The position numbers and the translations under genes are program-made. A stretch of DNA of 64,000 nt from Mesorhizobium sp. Pch-S (lineage in GTDB: Bacteria; Pseudomonadota; Alphaproteobacteria; Rhizobiales; Rhizobiaceae), in assembly GCF_004136315.1 (NCBI RefSeq), contig NZ_CP029562.1, positions 1,860,001-1,924,000 of the forward strand, in the 5' to 3' direction. Below the pieces are notes generated by a model. That model was not told the origin of the DNA. It ran no database searches and was given only the letters and a program-made list of their open reading frames with translations. This document shows, one piece after another, positions 53,769-63,188 of this stretch. The stretch's first letter is position 1, and every line of letters starts with the position of its first letter.

Positions 53769-54854
53769 ATGCGCCACGCCCGGCAGAATGATTTCACCCG
53801 GCACATCGGCTCGGCTTTGGGAGCGGACGAGTTCCGCCCGACCACCCGCGTCGTGGTCTACGCCGTTCTGGCTATACTGCTTGCCACCGTCACGGTCTTC
53901 AGCATCTGCGCCGGCCAGTATGCGGTCGCGCCACAGAAAGTGCTCGCCATCATAGTCGGCCAGATCGCAGGCAGCCAGCCGACATGGTCCGCCATGGACG
54001 AGCGCATCGTCACGCTGGTTCGCGGCCCACGCGTCCTGCTCGTCGCCTTGTGCGGCGCCGGCCTGTCGCTCGCGGGAGCGGCGATGCAGGGAGTTTTCCG
54101 CAATCCGCTGGCGGCACCGGAGCTGCTCGGCGTGTCGTCGGGCGCGGCGTTCGGCGGCGCGCTGGCAATCCTGCTTGGCGCTCCGGCAGCGGCACTCGTC
54201 GGGGGCGCCTTCGGCGCGGGCCTTGCCGCGCTTTTGATGGTCGGCATGGTGGCCAGGATCGGTGGCCGCTCGGATACGACCGGCGTCATCCTGGCAGGCG
54301 TCATCGTTGGCGCCTTCTTCACCGCCCTGGTCTCCATCGTGCAGATGTTCGCCGATCCGCACGACTCGCTGCCGGCGATCGTCTTCTGGCTGATGGGCAG
54401 CTTCGCCACGGCAGGCTGGCGCCAGTTCGCCATCGCAACACCTGGTATCGTGCTGGGCGCAGGCATCCTGTTCATGATGCGCTTCCGCATCAACATTCTC
54501 TCGCTTGGCGACGAGGAGGCCCGTGCGCTTGGCATCCCGGTCGAGCGGGACCGCTGGCTGGTCTTTGCCGCTGTGGCCCTGATTTCGGGCGCCATCGTCT
54601 CCGTTGCCGGCATTGTCGGCTGGGTCGGTCTGGTCATCCCTCACCTGGCCCGCCTGCTGGTTGGCCCGGACAACCGCCATCTTCTGCCGGCCTCATGCCT
54701 GCTCGGCGCCGTCTATCTGACGCTCGTCGACACACTGGCCCGCAGCACGACGGCGGCGGAAATACCACTCGGCGTCCTGACCGCCATGATCGGCGCACCC
54801 TTTGTCGCTCTGTTGCTCCGGCGGATGCGTCGGACGGCGGAGGCCGCGCAATGA
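53769..54854 (+). CDS. FecCD-family iron-siderophore ABC permease
   Basis: The 361-residue inner-membrane permease of the BtuC/FecCD family has about ten hydrophobic segments. Its motifs are GPRVLLVALCGAGLSLAGA, MQGVFRNPLAAPELLGVSSG near 111-130 and GWVGLVIPHLARLLVGPDNR near 285-304. It starts one base after the receptor stop and overlaps the ATPase start (ATGA). With the ATPase and binding protein downstream it makes a full siderophore or cobalamin importer, so the operon has two different inner-membrane systems for one receptor. Confidence 0.88.
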   Translation: MRHARQNDFTRHIGSALGADEFRPTTRVVVYAVLAILLATVTVFSICAGQYAVAPQKVLAIIVGQIAGSQPTWSAMDERIVTLVRGPRVLLVALCGAGLSLAGAAMQGVFRNPLAAPELLGVSSGAAFGGALAILLGAPAAALVGGAFGAGLAALLMVGMVARIGGRSDTTGVILAGVIVGAFFTALVSIVQMFADPHDSLPAIVFWLMGSFATAGWRQFAIATPGIVLGAGILFMMRFRINILSLGDEEARALGIPVERDRWLVFAAVALISGAIVSVAGIVGWVGLVIPHLARLLVGPDNRHLLPASCLLGAVYLTLVDTLARSTTAAEIPLGVLTAMIGAPFVALLLRRMRRTAEAAQ

Positions 54855-55621
54855 TCGCCTTGCAGGATGCCGGCGTCCGGTTCGGTCAGCGATGGATCTT
54901 CCGCAACCTCGACCTTCAGGTGGCGCAGGGCACCAGCCTTGCCCTGCTCGGCCCGAACGGCCGCGGGAAAACCACCCTGCTTCGGGCACTCGCCGGAACA
55001 CAATCCCTGACGGAAGGAACGCGCAAGGCACCAGTGACCATCGGCTATGTTCCACAATCCGGGGCGCCTGTCGCCTATGCGGTGCTCGACATGGTCGTCA
55101 TGGGTCGAGCCCAGGCATTGGGCGTCTTCGGGTCGCCATCGGCCGAGGACTATGAGGTCGCCCATGCCGCGCTCGCGCATGTCGGTCTTGCCACCCTGGC
55201 ACCGCGCTCGTTCGCCGCGATCTCTGGTGGTGAGCGACAGCTCGTCCTGCTGGCCAGGGCGTTGGCGACGGGCGCCCGCACGATCATCCTGGATGAACCG
55301 GCCTCGGCGCTCGATCTCGCCAACCAGCACAGACTGCTGCTGATCCTGAACGCGCTGCGCCGGAAAGGTGGCTATTCCATCATCTTCAGCACGCATCTGC
55401 CGCAGCATGCGTTGAGCGCAACGGACGAAACAGTGCTGATGGTGTCGAACCGCGAGATCCTGCGCGGGCCGACCAAAGTCATGCTCAGCGAGAAGAACCT
55501 CGAGCGGACCTATCACGTACCTGTCCGCCGGGTCGCGATGACCGACGGCACGATCGCGATCGTGCCGGTGCTGGGCGATACGATCGAGGCAAGGGAAGAA
55601 GACAATGCAAAAGTTGACTAG
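54851..55621 (+). CDS. FecE/FepC-type ABC ATPase
   Basis: The 256-residue ATPase has Walker A GPNGRGKTT near residues 35-43, Q-loop YVPQSG near 73, signature ISGGERQLVLLARAL near 130 and Walker B TIILDEPASALD near 151. FSTHLPQHAL carries the H-loop. It energises the FecCD permease. Its start overlaps the permease stop by three bases, and its end overlaps the binding-protein start by 17 bases. Confidence 0.88.
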   Translation: MIALQDAGVRFGQRWIFRNLDLQVAQGTSLALLGPNGRGKTTLLRALAGTQSLTEGTRKAPVTIGYVPQSGAPVAYAVLDMVVMGRAQALGVFGSPSAEDYEVAHAALAHVGLATLAPRSFAAISGGERQLVLLARALATGARTIILDEPASALDLANQHRLLLILNALRRKGGYSIIFSTHLPQHALSATDETVLMVSNREILRGPTKVMLSEKNLERTYHVPVRRVAMTDGTIAIVPVLGDTIEAREEDNAKVD

Positions 55622-56729
55622 ACGGAACATTCTTGCGGGGACATGCGCCGGTATTTGGGCCCTGGCCGCGACGAGCCGGGGCGCATGGGGCGAGGCTTCC
55701 TCCCAAGGCACCGGCATCCGGTTCCTGGACATGACCGGCGAAGAAATCACCCTGCCTCGTCCCGCCCGCCGGATCGTGGATCTCTGGACGATCGGGACCG
55801 CTTTCGCCATCGCCGCGCATGGTTCGCCTTCGCGGATCGTCGGCGTCAACACGATCGCCCATGCGCAGTTCAAAAGCGGGCTGCTGGGCCGGCTTTATCC
55901 CGAGGTTCTCGATATCCCGTATGATCTCTCGATCGGAAACGGCGCCCCGAACATCGAACGTCTCGCCAAACTTGATCCCGATCTCGTCATCGATTTCAGG
56001 CAGGGTGGTCACGACAGCGCCGCCGCGATGCGCAATGCCGGACTGCGCGTCGCCCGTTACAGCGAAATCGAAGGCGGTATCCGCGCCACCATCGCGGCGC
56101 TGCTGACGATGTATGGACAGATGATTGGCGATACCACGCGCGCGCAGCGGATCATCGCGCAGATGCATGAAAGGCTGACACGGCTCGATGTGCTGAAAAC
56201 CGTGCCGCAGCCCGACCGACAGTCGGTGCTGCTGGCGATGCCGTCGGGCGACAACCTGTTCGTCTCGGGCGGCGATGCGGGCGGACTGTTTTCCGATTTC
56301 ATCTACCAGGCCGGCGGCATCAACGCCGCGGCGACGCTTCCGGGCTTCTCCATAGCGAGCGTCGAACAGATCGCCTCCTGGGATCCTGATGCCATTCTCG
56401 TCTTCCAGTCGGAAGGCGCCGACCTGGCACAGATCTACGACCATCCCATCCTCGGCGGCGGCAAAGCGGTTGCCGGACGCCGTGTCTACATGCTGCCGAT
56501 CGGTGCCAACAACTGGGGATCGATGGGGCCTGACGAATTCCTGTCGCCGATCTGGCTGGCGGAACTCCTCTATCCACATCTGCTCGACAGCGCCCTGCGC
56601 GAAGACATGCGCCAGGCCTATGCGACGATCTTTGATCGAGACATGACGGATCAGCAGATGGATGAGGTGCTGAGGATCGATCTCAACAGCAGGTCGGCCA
56701 ATTATGAGAGGTTCCTGAAGCGGGCTTGA
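55605..56729 (+). CDS. Periplasmic iron-siderophore binding protein (FecB/FepB class)
   Basis: The 374-residue protein has an N-terminal signal with a twin Arg (LTRRNILAG, residues 4-12), suggesting Tat export. It has a type III periplasmic-binding fold with PARRIVDLWTIG, IERLAKLDPDLVIDF, and IASVEQIASWDPDAILVFQ near 245. It would pass the ferric siderophore from TonB receptor to permease. The ATG at 55605 lies within the end of the ATPase gene, so it is translationally coupled. The ligand cannot be named. Confidence 0.86.
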   Translation: MQKLTRRNILAGTCAGIWALAATSRGAWGEASSQGTGIRFLDMTGEEITLPRPARRIVDLWTIGTAFAIAAHGSPSRIVGVNTIAHAQFKSGLLGRLYPEVLDIPYDLSIGNGAPNIERLAKLDPDLVIDFRQGGHDSAAAMRNAGLRVARYSEIEGGIRATIAALLTMYGQMIGDTTRAQRIIAQMHERLTRLDVLKTVPQPDRQSVLLAMPSGDNLFVSGGDAGGLFSDFIYQAGGINAAATLPGFSIASVEQIASWDPDAILVFQSEGADLAQIYDHPILGGGKAVAGRRVYMLPIGANNWGSMGPDEFLSPIWLAELLYPHLLDSALREDMRQAYATIFDRDMTDQQMDEVLRIDLNSRSANYERFLKRA

Positions 56730-56856
56730 TGTGCTGCTCGATGGAAGCAAGGTCACAGGGATCACCACCCGCCGACCTCGAAGTGACTTCCCTAAACCGG
56801 CTGGCTGTGCTCTTGGTCGATGTCCCGCGCATGGTCGAAAGGAAGAACGCTTGGCG

Positions 56857-57459
56857 ATGGAGACCGCTGCAACGCGAAAACCTCGGACACAACCGCCCGA
56901 GAAACGCCGTGACGATCTCATGAACGCGGCCCAGAAGCTGTTTCTGGAGCATGGGATCCTAGCGACGACGATAGAGCAGATCGCGTTGGGCGCGGAACTC
57001 TCGAAAGGCGCGTTCTACCTCCATTTCGATTCCAAGGATGAAATCCATCTGGCTCTCTGCGAACGCTTCAGCCTGCGCTTCAACGACAGCGTTCGTGAAG
57101 CCGTCGCGAAGGTGCCGAAGGATGACTGGCGCCGGAAGGTCACGACATGGGTGCACGCAACCGTCGGCGGCCTCCTCGACGAGGGTGATCTGGTGAACAT
57201 GCTGTTCCATTCACACCCGATACCGGCGAACACGGGATGGGACGATATCGTGGTCGCGCCGCTGCTCGACCTGCTCGACGCGGGCGCCGCGCGTGGCGCG
57301 TGGAAACTGGAGGACAGCCGGTTTACGGCGATCTTCCTCTATTCGGGACTGCATGGCGTCGTCGACGATGCCCTGATGGGTGAACGGCGGACGAACCGAA
57401 CGCGTCTCATGCGCGGCATCGAGACAATGTGCCTGACCGCGCTCGGGCTTGCCGAGTAG
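56857..57459 (+). CDS. TetR-family regulator of the siderophore operon
   Basis: The 200-residue protein has a basic N terminus (RKPRTQPPEKRRDDL) and a TetR HTH near residues 20-60, with LFLEHGILATTIEQIALGAE and LSKGAFYLHFDSKDEI. The C-terminal ligand domain is typical in length. It closes the siderophore operon, 127 bases after the binding protein. I infer it acts on the TGACTG-N5-CAGTCA palindrome at 47786-47802. ATG 56857 is chosen; TTG 56851 has a slightly better ribosome spacing. Confidence 0.82.
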   Translation: METAATRKPRTQPPEKRRDDLMNAAQKLFLEHGILATTIEQIALGAELSKGAFYLHFDSKDEIHLALCERFSLRFNDSVREAVAKVPKDDWRRKVTTWVHATVGGLLDEGDLVNMLFHSHPIPANTGWDDIVVAPLLDLLDAGAARGAWKLEDSRFTAIFLYSGLHGVVDDALMGERRTNRTRLMRGIETMCLTALGLAE

Positions 57460-57469
57460 CCACCGCTCG

Positions 57470-58003
57470 TCACTTCACCGGCCGCTTCTCCAGCTTCCGT
57501 GCCAAGGTGCGGCGGTGCATGCCGAGCCGGCGTGCCGTCTCCGAGATGTTGAAATCGGTCTCGACCAGCGTCTCGTGGATGCGTTCCCATTCGAGGTTCT
57601 TGATCGAGGTCGGGCGCTGCGACAGCGGCACGTCGACATCGCCTTCCGTCCTGTCGAAGGCGGCCTCGATGTCGTCGGTGTTGGCGGGTTTGGCGAGATA
57701 GTGGCTGGCGCCGAGCTTGATCGCCTCGACGGCCGTCGCGATGCTGGCGAAGCCGGTGAGCACGACGATGCGGATCGACGGGTCGCGTGCATGAAGCGCC
57801 TTGACGCATTCGAGGCCCGAGCCGGTGCCGAGCTTCAGGTCCACAACCGCGAATTCAGGCGTGCCCTGTTCGAGAAAATCGCTGAGAGCCTGCACGCTGT
57901 CGCAGACATCGACATGGTAGCCGCGCTTCTCGAAAGAGCGCGCCAACGTGCGCGCAAAGGCAGCGTCGTCTTCGACGATTACGAGCGAACGGTCAGATGC
58001 CAT
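57470..58003 (-). CDS. actR: ActR/RegA-type response regulator
   Basis: The 177-residue regulator has a receiver domain (1-120) with acidic pocket E11-D12-D13, phospho-acceptor D55 and signalling Lys in AKPAN. A Fis-type HTH near 148-175 (NISETARRLGMHRRTLARKL) follows. ActR/RegA controls energy, redox and acid-response genes in rhizobia (established knowledge). GCAGGAG fixes ATG 58003. It overlaps the actS stop by 11 bases and is convergent with the TetR gene by only 10 bases. Confidence 0.93.
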   Translation of the reverse strand: MASDRSLVIVEDDAAFARTLARSFEKRGYHVDVCDSVQALSDFLEQGTPEFAVVDLKLGTGSGLECVKALHARDPSIRIVVLTGFASIATAVEAIKLGASHYLAKPANTDDIEAAFDRTEGDVDVPLSQRPTSIKNLEWERIHETLVETDFNISETARRLGMHRRTLARKLEKRPVK

Positions 58004-59351
58004 TTTCATCTCCTGCCGCCAGGGCATCGAGAGGCAATGTCAGCGTCACGCAGGCGCCTCGCCCGGTGTTGCGCGCGGTGACGGTTCCACCGAGCTTCCT
58101 GATCACGTTGACGACCAGGAACAGCCCGAGCCCGCCACCTTCACGTCCCTTGCTCGACATATAGGGCTTTCCGAGCGCCGCGAGTATCTCCTTGTCGAAA
58201 CCCTTGCCGCGATCGCGCACCATCAGCACCAGGGCCTGCCCCTGCCGCCTTGCCGTGACCCCGACCCATTGCGGCGATGCCTCGAAGGCGTTGTCCAGCA
58301 CGTTGAAGATGACCTGCTTGAGCGCCGCGTCGGAAACGATCGGTTCGTCCGGTTCGAACTCGTTGTCGTAGTCGAGTTGTGCCGGCGACCTGTGATCGCG
58401 CCATTCGGCGACGAGCCCGTCGAGAAAGTCGCGCGCCGTGGTATGGACGCTGCCCTCGCCGCGAGCCTGGCCGGACGACATCAATATGCCGGAAACGATG
58501 CGCTTGCAGCGGTCGAGCTGGGCCTGCATCTCATCGACATCGCCAAGCAGTTCCGGGTGCCGCGCGATGATGTCGGAATGGCGCCAGTCGCCGAGCAGCA
58601 CCGAGATCGTGGAGAGCGGGGTACCGAGTTCATGCGCCGCACCCGAAGCCAGCAGGCCCATGCGAACGATGTGATCCTCCTCGGCCGACTGCTGGCGCAG
58701 GTCCGCCAGATAGGCGTCGCGTTCGCGCAGGTTGCGATTGATGCGGGTCATGAACAGCACGATCAGCCCGGCCGCCAGGATGAAGCAGACGAACATGCCG
58801 CGGATGTGCAGGTCGAGCAGGTCGCCGCCGTGATGCGACATCTCGATCGGCAGGAACACCATCGTCAGAAGCACGAAGCAGAGCGAGGCGGCCGCGACGA
58901 GCACCCATGTCGACCAGGGCGCCAGCAGAACCGCGCCGAGGGTGATCTGCAGCAGGTACAGCGAAACAAAGGGATTGGAGGCGCCGCCGCTGAGGTAGAG
59001 CTGCGCCGTCAGCGCGGTCATGTCGAGCAGCAGCGATGCAAACAGGACGCCGTTCGATACCGGCCTGGCCATGCGCAGGAACAACAGGCTGGCCAGGTTG
59101 AGGCCGACCAGCGACAGCACGACGGCAGCCATCTCCGGCAGCGGCAGGTCGATGCCGAACCCCCATTCGATCGCCGCAATGGTGATCACCTGTCCCGCGA
59201 CGGCGAGCCAGCGCAGCTGGATCAACAGAAGAAGGTTCTTCCTGTTGGTGGCATCCGGATTGAAAATGATCGTCCTCCCCAGAACGTTTCCGCTTTTGGC
59301 GGACCCAGTCGGGGCGTGTGTCTTCCAGCGTGGCGGTGGCGTCAAGGTCAT
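57993..59351 (-). CDS. actS: ActS/RegB-type redox-sensing histidine kinase
   Basis: The 452-residue membrane kinase has about six hydrophobic segments in residues 40-205, then a dimerisation domain with phospho-acceptor H240 (GAAHELGTPLS), and an ATPase domain with NVLDNAFEAS, DRGKGFD and GGGLGLFLV. The quinone-sensing motif GGASNPF (122-128) and the redox Cys C282 in LDRCKRI are both present, matching RegB. It phosphorylates ActR according to the state of the ubiquinone pool. ATG 59351 overlaps the SURF1 stop (ATGA), linking it to the cytochrome bo oxidase genes upstream. Confidence 0.93.
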   Translation of the reverse strand: MTLTPPPRWKTHAPTGSAKSGNVLGRTIIFNPDATNRKNLLLLIQLRWLAVAGQVITIAAIEWGFGIDLPLPEMAAVVLSLVGLNLASLLFLRMARPVSNGVLFASLLLDMTALTAQLYLSGGASNPFVSLYLLQITLGAVLLAPWSTWVLVAAASLCFVLLTMVFLPIEMSHHGGDLLDLHIRGMFVCFILAAGLIVLFMTRINRNLRERDAYLADLRQQSAEEDHIVRMGLLASGAAHELGTPLSTISVLLGDWRHSDIIARHPELLGDVDEMQAQLDRCKRIVSGILMSSGQARGEGSVHTTARDFLDGLVAEWRDHRSPAQLDYDNEFEPDEPIVSDAALKQVIFNVLDNAFEASPQWVGVTARRQGQALVLMVRDRGKGFDKEILAALGKPYMSSKGREGGGLGLFLVVNVIRKLGGTVTARNTGRGACVTLTLPLDALAAGDENGI

Positions 59352-60157
59352 CGGCGCATCCGATCGGCGGCGTGATGCCGGCCGCGCAGCAGGACAAAGC
59401 CCAATGCGGCCGAAAGCATGGCGGCGAGGCCGAACCATGTCAGCGCATAGACGAGATGGCTGTTGCGGAAGGAGACCACCGTCAGGCCGCCGCGCGGCGA
59501 GGCCCCGGCATTCGGCAGCGCATCCGCATCGATGAAGAAGGGCGCGGCATCGGCCAGGCTGCGTGCGGCGGCGATGGCGGCGACGTCGCGCGAATACCAG
59601 CGATCGTTGGCCGGATCGTTCGTGCGCAGGAAGCCACCACCCGGCTCGCTGATGCGCAACAGGCCGGTGACGGTGGTGGTGCCTTCGACGAGGTCGGCCC
59701 GCCGTGTGGCAGCAGCCTTGCGATCGGGCGGCACGAAACCGCGATTGACCAGGACGATGAAACCCTCGTCGGTCCGGAACGGCGTCATCACCCAGAAACC
59801 ACCGCCCAAAGCCGTCACCGCCTGCGTGAACGTCTCGCGATCGTTGAGATAGGAGCCACTCAGGCACACCCGGCTGTATTCATGGCTTTTCGCGGTGACG
59901 CCGGCCCATTCGACTGGCCCCGGCACAGCAACCGCCGGCGCATGGATGCGCTGTTCGACACGGGCGATGAGGTCCAGCTTCCATTCCCGCCGCTCGACCT
60001 GCCAGATGCCGAGGCCGACGAGGATAGCGATGCAAAGCAGCGAAAGCGCGAGGAGTAAGAAACGGGTCACGAGCGAGCGGCGAGGGCGGCTGGCCCTCTC
60101 CTCTCTCGATCCACTGCTGCCGACGTTGGTTCCCCCTGCGCCCTCGCCGGCGCTCAC
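59348..60157 (-). CDS. SURF1-family oxidase assembly protein
   Basis: The 269-residue protein has two terminal membrane helices (about 30-50 and 235-255) flanking a periplasmic domain. FLLLALSLLCIAILVGLGIWQVERREWKLDLI near the start, split across the helix, and SHLVYALTWFGLA near the end are SURF1 hallmarks. It helps insert heme into haem-copper oxidases. The start is GTG 60157, overlapping the cyoD stop as GTGA. Earlier in-frame GTG codons lie inside cyoD. Confidence 0.88.
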   Translation of the reverse strand: MSAGEGAGGTNVGSSGSREERASRPRRSLVTRFLLLALSLLCIAILVGLGIWQVERREWKLDLIARVEQRIHAPAVAVPGPVEWAGVTAKSHEYSRVCLSGSYLNDRETFTQAVTALGGGFWVMTPFRTDEGFIVLVNRGFVPPDRKAAATRRADLVEGTTTVTGLLRISEPGGGFLRTNDPANDRWYSRDVAAIAAARSLADAAPFFIDADALPNAGASPRGGLTVVSFRNSHLVYALTWFGLAAMLSAALGFVLLRGRHHAADRMRR

Positions 60158-60552
60158 GGCATCTCGCTCATTTCGTGCAGCCCAGGCATCATGTTCGTGT
60201 TGAGATGATACATCACCCACAGCGAACCGGTGAGCACGATCACCACCACGATGATGGTGAACATCATCGCCAGCATCGACCAGCCGCCTTCCGACGACGA
60301 GTTCATGTGCAGGAAGTAGATCATGTGCACGACGATCTGCACGACCGCGAAGACCATGATGACGATGGCGGCGGCCTGCTTGTTCTCGATCGCCCCGGTC
60401 ATGACCAGCCAGAACGGGATCGCCGTCAGGATGACGGACAGGACGAAGCCTGTCAGGTAGCCCTTCAGCGAGGCATGGCCGTGGCCGTCGTCATGCGCGT
60501 GGTGGGCGTCATGCGCTTCATGGCCGGCGGCTGTATCGTGGTTTGCGCTCAT
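60154..60552 (-). CDS. cyoD: Cytochrome bo quinol oxidase subunit IV
   Basis: The 132-residue small subunit has a His-rich N terminus ([17 protein letters not shown], residues 10-26) and three membrane helices (about 32-52, 60-80, 98-120), with [16 protein letters not shown] near 75. It helps assemble the CuB site. ATG 60552 overlaps the cyoC stop by four bases. The His-rich tail is longer than in E. coli and may bind copper, but this is a guess. Confidence 0.92.
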   Translation of the reverse strand: MSANHDTAAGHEAHDAHHAHDDGHGHASLKGYLTGFVLSVILTAIPFWLVMTGAIENKQAAAIVIMVFAVVQIVVHMIYFLHMNSSSEGGWSMLAMMFTIIVVVIVLTGSLWVMYHLNTNMMPGLHEMSEMP

Positions 60553-61181
60553 CGCAGCATTCCCATCAGATAGACGAAGGTGAAGACGCCGATCCAGATC
60601 ACGTCGAGGAAGTGCCAGAACATCGACAGGCACATCAGGCGGCGGCGGTTGGCCGCGATCAGGCCGCGCTGGCCGACCTGGATCATCAGCGTCACCAGCC
60701 AGATGATGCCGAAGGTGACATGCAGCCCGTGCGTGCCGACCAGCGTGAAGAAGGCCGACAGGAAACCGCTGCGCTGCGGGGTCGCCCCCTCGTGGATCAT
60801 ATGGGCGAATTCGTAGAGTTCGATGCCGAGGAAGGCGAGGCCGAACAGGCCGGTCACGCCGAGCCAGACCTGCGTGGCAGCGACGCGGTTCTTTTCCATC
60901 GCCAGCATGGCGAAGCCATAGGTGATGGAGGACAGCAGGAGCATCGTCGTGTTGACCGCCACCAGCGACAGGTCGAACAGGTCCTTCGGCGCCGGGCCGG
61001 CGGCATAATTGGTGCCGAGCACGCCATAGACGGCAAACAGGATCGCGAAGATGAGGCAGTCGCTCATCAGGTAGATCCAGAAGCCGAGCATGGTGCTGCC
61101 GCCTTCGGCGTGATCGTGCTCGTCCTTCACATAGAAGGTCGGAACGGCTTTTTCGGCAGCCGTCGCCACGACGGCGCTCAC
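60549..61181 (-). CDS. cyoC: Cytochrome bo quinol oxidase subunit III
   Basis: The 210-residue subunit has five membrane helices and the family's [15 protein letters not shown] near 34-48, [14 protein letters not shown] near 145 and [19 protein letters not shown] near the C terminus. It starts at GTG 61181, overlapping the cyoB stop as GTGA; the longer upstream reading is inside cyoB. It is the third gene of cyoABCD. Confidence 0.93.
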   Translation of the reverse strand: MSAVVATAAEKAVPTFYVKDEHDHAEGGSTMLGFWIYLMSDCLIFAILFAVYGVLGTNYAAGPAPKDLFDLSLVAVNTTMLLLSSITYGFAMLAMEKNRVAATQVWLGVTGLFGLAFLGIELYEFAHMIHEGATPQRSGFLSAFFTLVGTHGLHVTFGIIWLVTLMIQVGQRGLIAANRRRLMCLSMFWHFLDVIWIGVFTFVYLMGMLR

Positions 61182-63184
61182 GACCGCACCGCCAGGAGCT
61201 GGGTTCTCGCCTCTTCCGTGCGGGTGACTTCCTCGGCAGGAATGTGGAAGTCGCGGTGGTAGTTGAAGGTGTGACCGATGGCGACGACCAGCAGGGCGAA
61301 GAAGCCCACCGCCGCCAGCCACCAGATGTACCAGATCAGCGCAAAGCCGACGATCGTGCTGAGCGCCGCCAGGATGACGCCGGTGCCGGTGTTCTTCGGC
61401 ATATGGATCGGGCGATAGCCGGAGAGCGGCCGGCTGTAGCCGCGCTTCTTCATGTCCCACCAGGCGTCGTTGTCATGCACGACCGGCGTGAAGGCGAAGT
61501 TGTAGGCCGGCGGCGGCGACGAGGTCGACCATTCGAGCGTGCGGCCGTCCCAGGGATCGCCGGTGTCGTCGGCGAGCTTCTCGCGCCGCATGATCGAGAC
61601 GAAGAACTGCAGCAGCATGGCGGCGATGCCGACCGCGATCAGGGCAGCGCCCAGACCGGCGATGATGAACCAGATCTGCAGCGACGGATCGTCGAACACG
61701 CGCATGCGGCGGGTGACGCCCATCAGGCCGAGGATGTAGAGCGGCATGAAGGCGAGCCAGAAACCGACCACCCAGCACCAGAACGACACCTTGCCCCAGA
61801 ACGGGTCGAGCTTGAAGCCGAAGGCCTTCGGCCACCAGTAGGCGATGCCGGCGAACAGGCCGAACAGCACGCCGCCGATGATGACGTTGTGGAAATGCGC
61901 GATCAGGAACAGGCTGTTGTGCAGCACGAAGTCGGCCGGCGGCACCGCCAGCAGCACGCCGGTCATGCCGCCGACCGTGAAGGTCAGCATGAAGGCCACG
62001 GTCCACATCATCGGCAGGTCGAAGCGGATGCGGCCGCGATACATGGTGAAGAGCCAGTTGAATATCTTCGCCCCCGTCGGGATCGAGATGATCATCGTGG
62101 TGATGCCGAAGAAGGAATTGACGCTGGCGCCCGAGCCCATGGTGAAGAAGTGGTGCAGCCAGACCAGGTAGGACAGGACGGTGATGACGACCGTAGCGTA
62201 GACCATCGAGGTGTAGCCGAACAGCCTTTTGCCGGAGAAGGTCGACGTCACTTCCGAGAACACGCCGAACAGCGGCAGGATGAGGATGTAGACTTCCGGG
62301 TGACCCCATATCCAGATGAGGTTCACATACATCATCGGGTTGCCGCCGAAGTCGTTGGTGAAGAAGTTGGTGCCGACGTAGCGGTCGAGCGACAGCAGCG
62401 CCAGCACGGCCGTCAGCACCGGGAAGGAGGCGACGATCAGCACGTTGGTGCAGAGCGAGGTCCAGGTGAAGACCGGCATCTTCATCAGCGACATGCCGGG
62501 CGCGCGCATCTTGACGATGGTGCACACCAGGTTGATGCCGGACAGCGTCGTGCCGACACCGGCGACCTGCAATCCCCATATATAATAGTCGACGCCGACC
62601 CACGGACTGTAGCCGATGTTGGAGAGCGGCGGATAGGCGAGCCAGCCGGTCTGCGCGAACTCGCCGACGAACAGCGACGCCATCACCAGAACCGCGCCGC
62701 CGACCGTCATCCAGAAGCTGAAATTGTTGAGGAACGGGAACGACACGTCGCGCGCGCCGATCTGCAGCGGCACGACATAGTTCATCAGGCCGGTGACCAG
62801 CGGCATCGCCACGAAGAAGATCATGATGACGCCGTGGGCGGTGAAGATCTGGTCGTAGTGATGGGCGTTGAGATAGCCCTCGGAACCGTTGAAGGCCATG
62901 GCCTGCTGCAGCCGCATCATGATGGCGTCGGCAAAGCCGCGCAGCAGCATGACGATGCCGAGCACCATGTACATGATGCCGATCTTCTTGTGGTCGACGG
63001 AGGTGAACCACTCGCGCCACAGATAGCCCCAGAGCCGGAACCAGGTGAGCGTGGCAAGCAATGCCACGCCGCCCAGCGCCACGACCGCGAAGGTCGCGAC
63101 GACGATGGGCTCGTGCAGCGGGAATGCTTCCCAGGTCAGGCGTCCGAAAAGGAATGTGGTTTCCACGTTTTGCGGGACAGCCAT
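61178..63184 (-). CDS. cyoB: Cytochrome bo quinol oxidase subunit I
   Basis: The 668-residue catalytic subunit oxidises ubiquinol and reduces oxygen to water while pumping protons. The low-spin haem ligand region [11 protein letters not shown] lies near 112-122, the CuB and cross-linked Tyr motif is [11 protein letters not shown] near 285, and LHHFFTMG near 334 carries two CuB His residues. The K- and D-channel regions and HFHNVIIGG near 422 are present. ATG 63184 lies four bases after cyoA. Confidence 0.95.
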   Translation of the reverse strand: MAVPQNVETTFLFGRLTWEAFPLHEPIVVATFAVVALGGVALLATLTWFRLWGYLWREWFTSVDHKKIGIMYMVLGIVMLLRGFADAIMMRLQQAMAFNGSEGYLNAHHYDQIFTAHGVIMIFFVAMPLVTGLMNYVVPLQIGARDVSFPFLNNFSFWMTVGGAVLVMASLFVGEFAQTGWLAYPPLSNIGYSPWVGVDYYIWGLQVAGVGTTLSGINLVCTIVKMRAPGMSLMKMPVFTWTSLCTNVLIVASFPVLTAVLALLSLDRYVGTNFFTNDFGGNPMMYVNLIWIWGHPEVYILILPLFGVFSEVTSTFSGKRLFGYTSMVYATVVITVLSYLVWLHHFFTMGSGASVNSFFGITTMIISIPTGAKIFNWLFTMYRGRIRFDLPMMWTVAFMLTFTVGGMTGVLLAVPPADFVLHNSLFLIAHFHNVIIGGVLFGLFAGIAYWWPKAFGFKLDPFWGKVSFWCWVVGFWLAFMPLYILGLMGVTRRMRVFDDPSLQIWFIIAGLGAALIAVGIAAMLLQFFVSIMRREKLADDTGDPWDGRTLEWSTSSPPPAYNFAFTPVVHDNDAWWDMKKRGYSRPLSGYRPIHMPKNTGTGVILAALSTIVGFALIWYIWWLAAVGFFALLVVAIGHTFNYHRDFHIPAEEVTRTEEARTQLLAVRS

Positions 63185-63188
63185 GACG

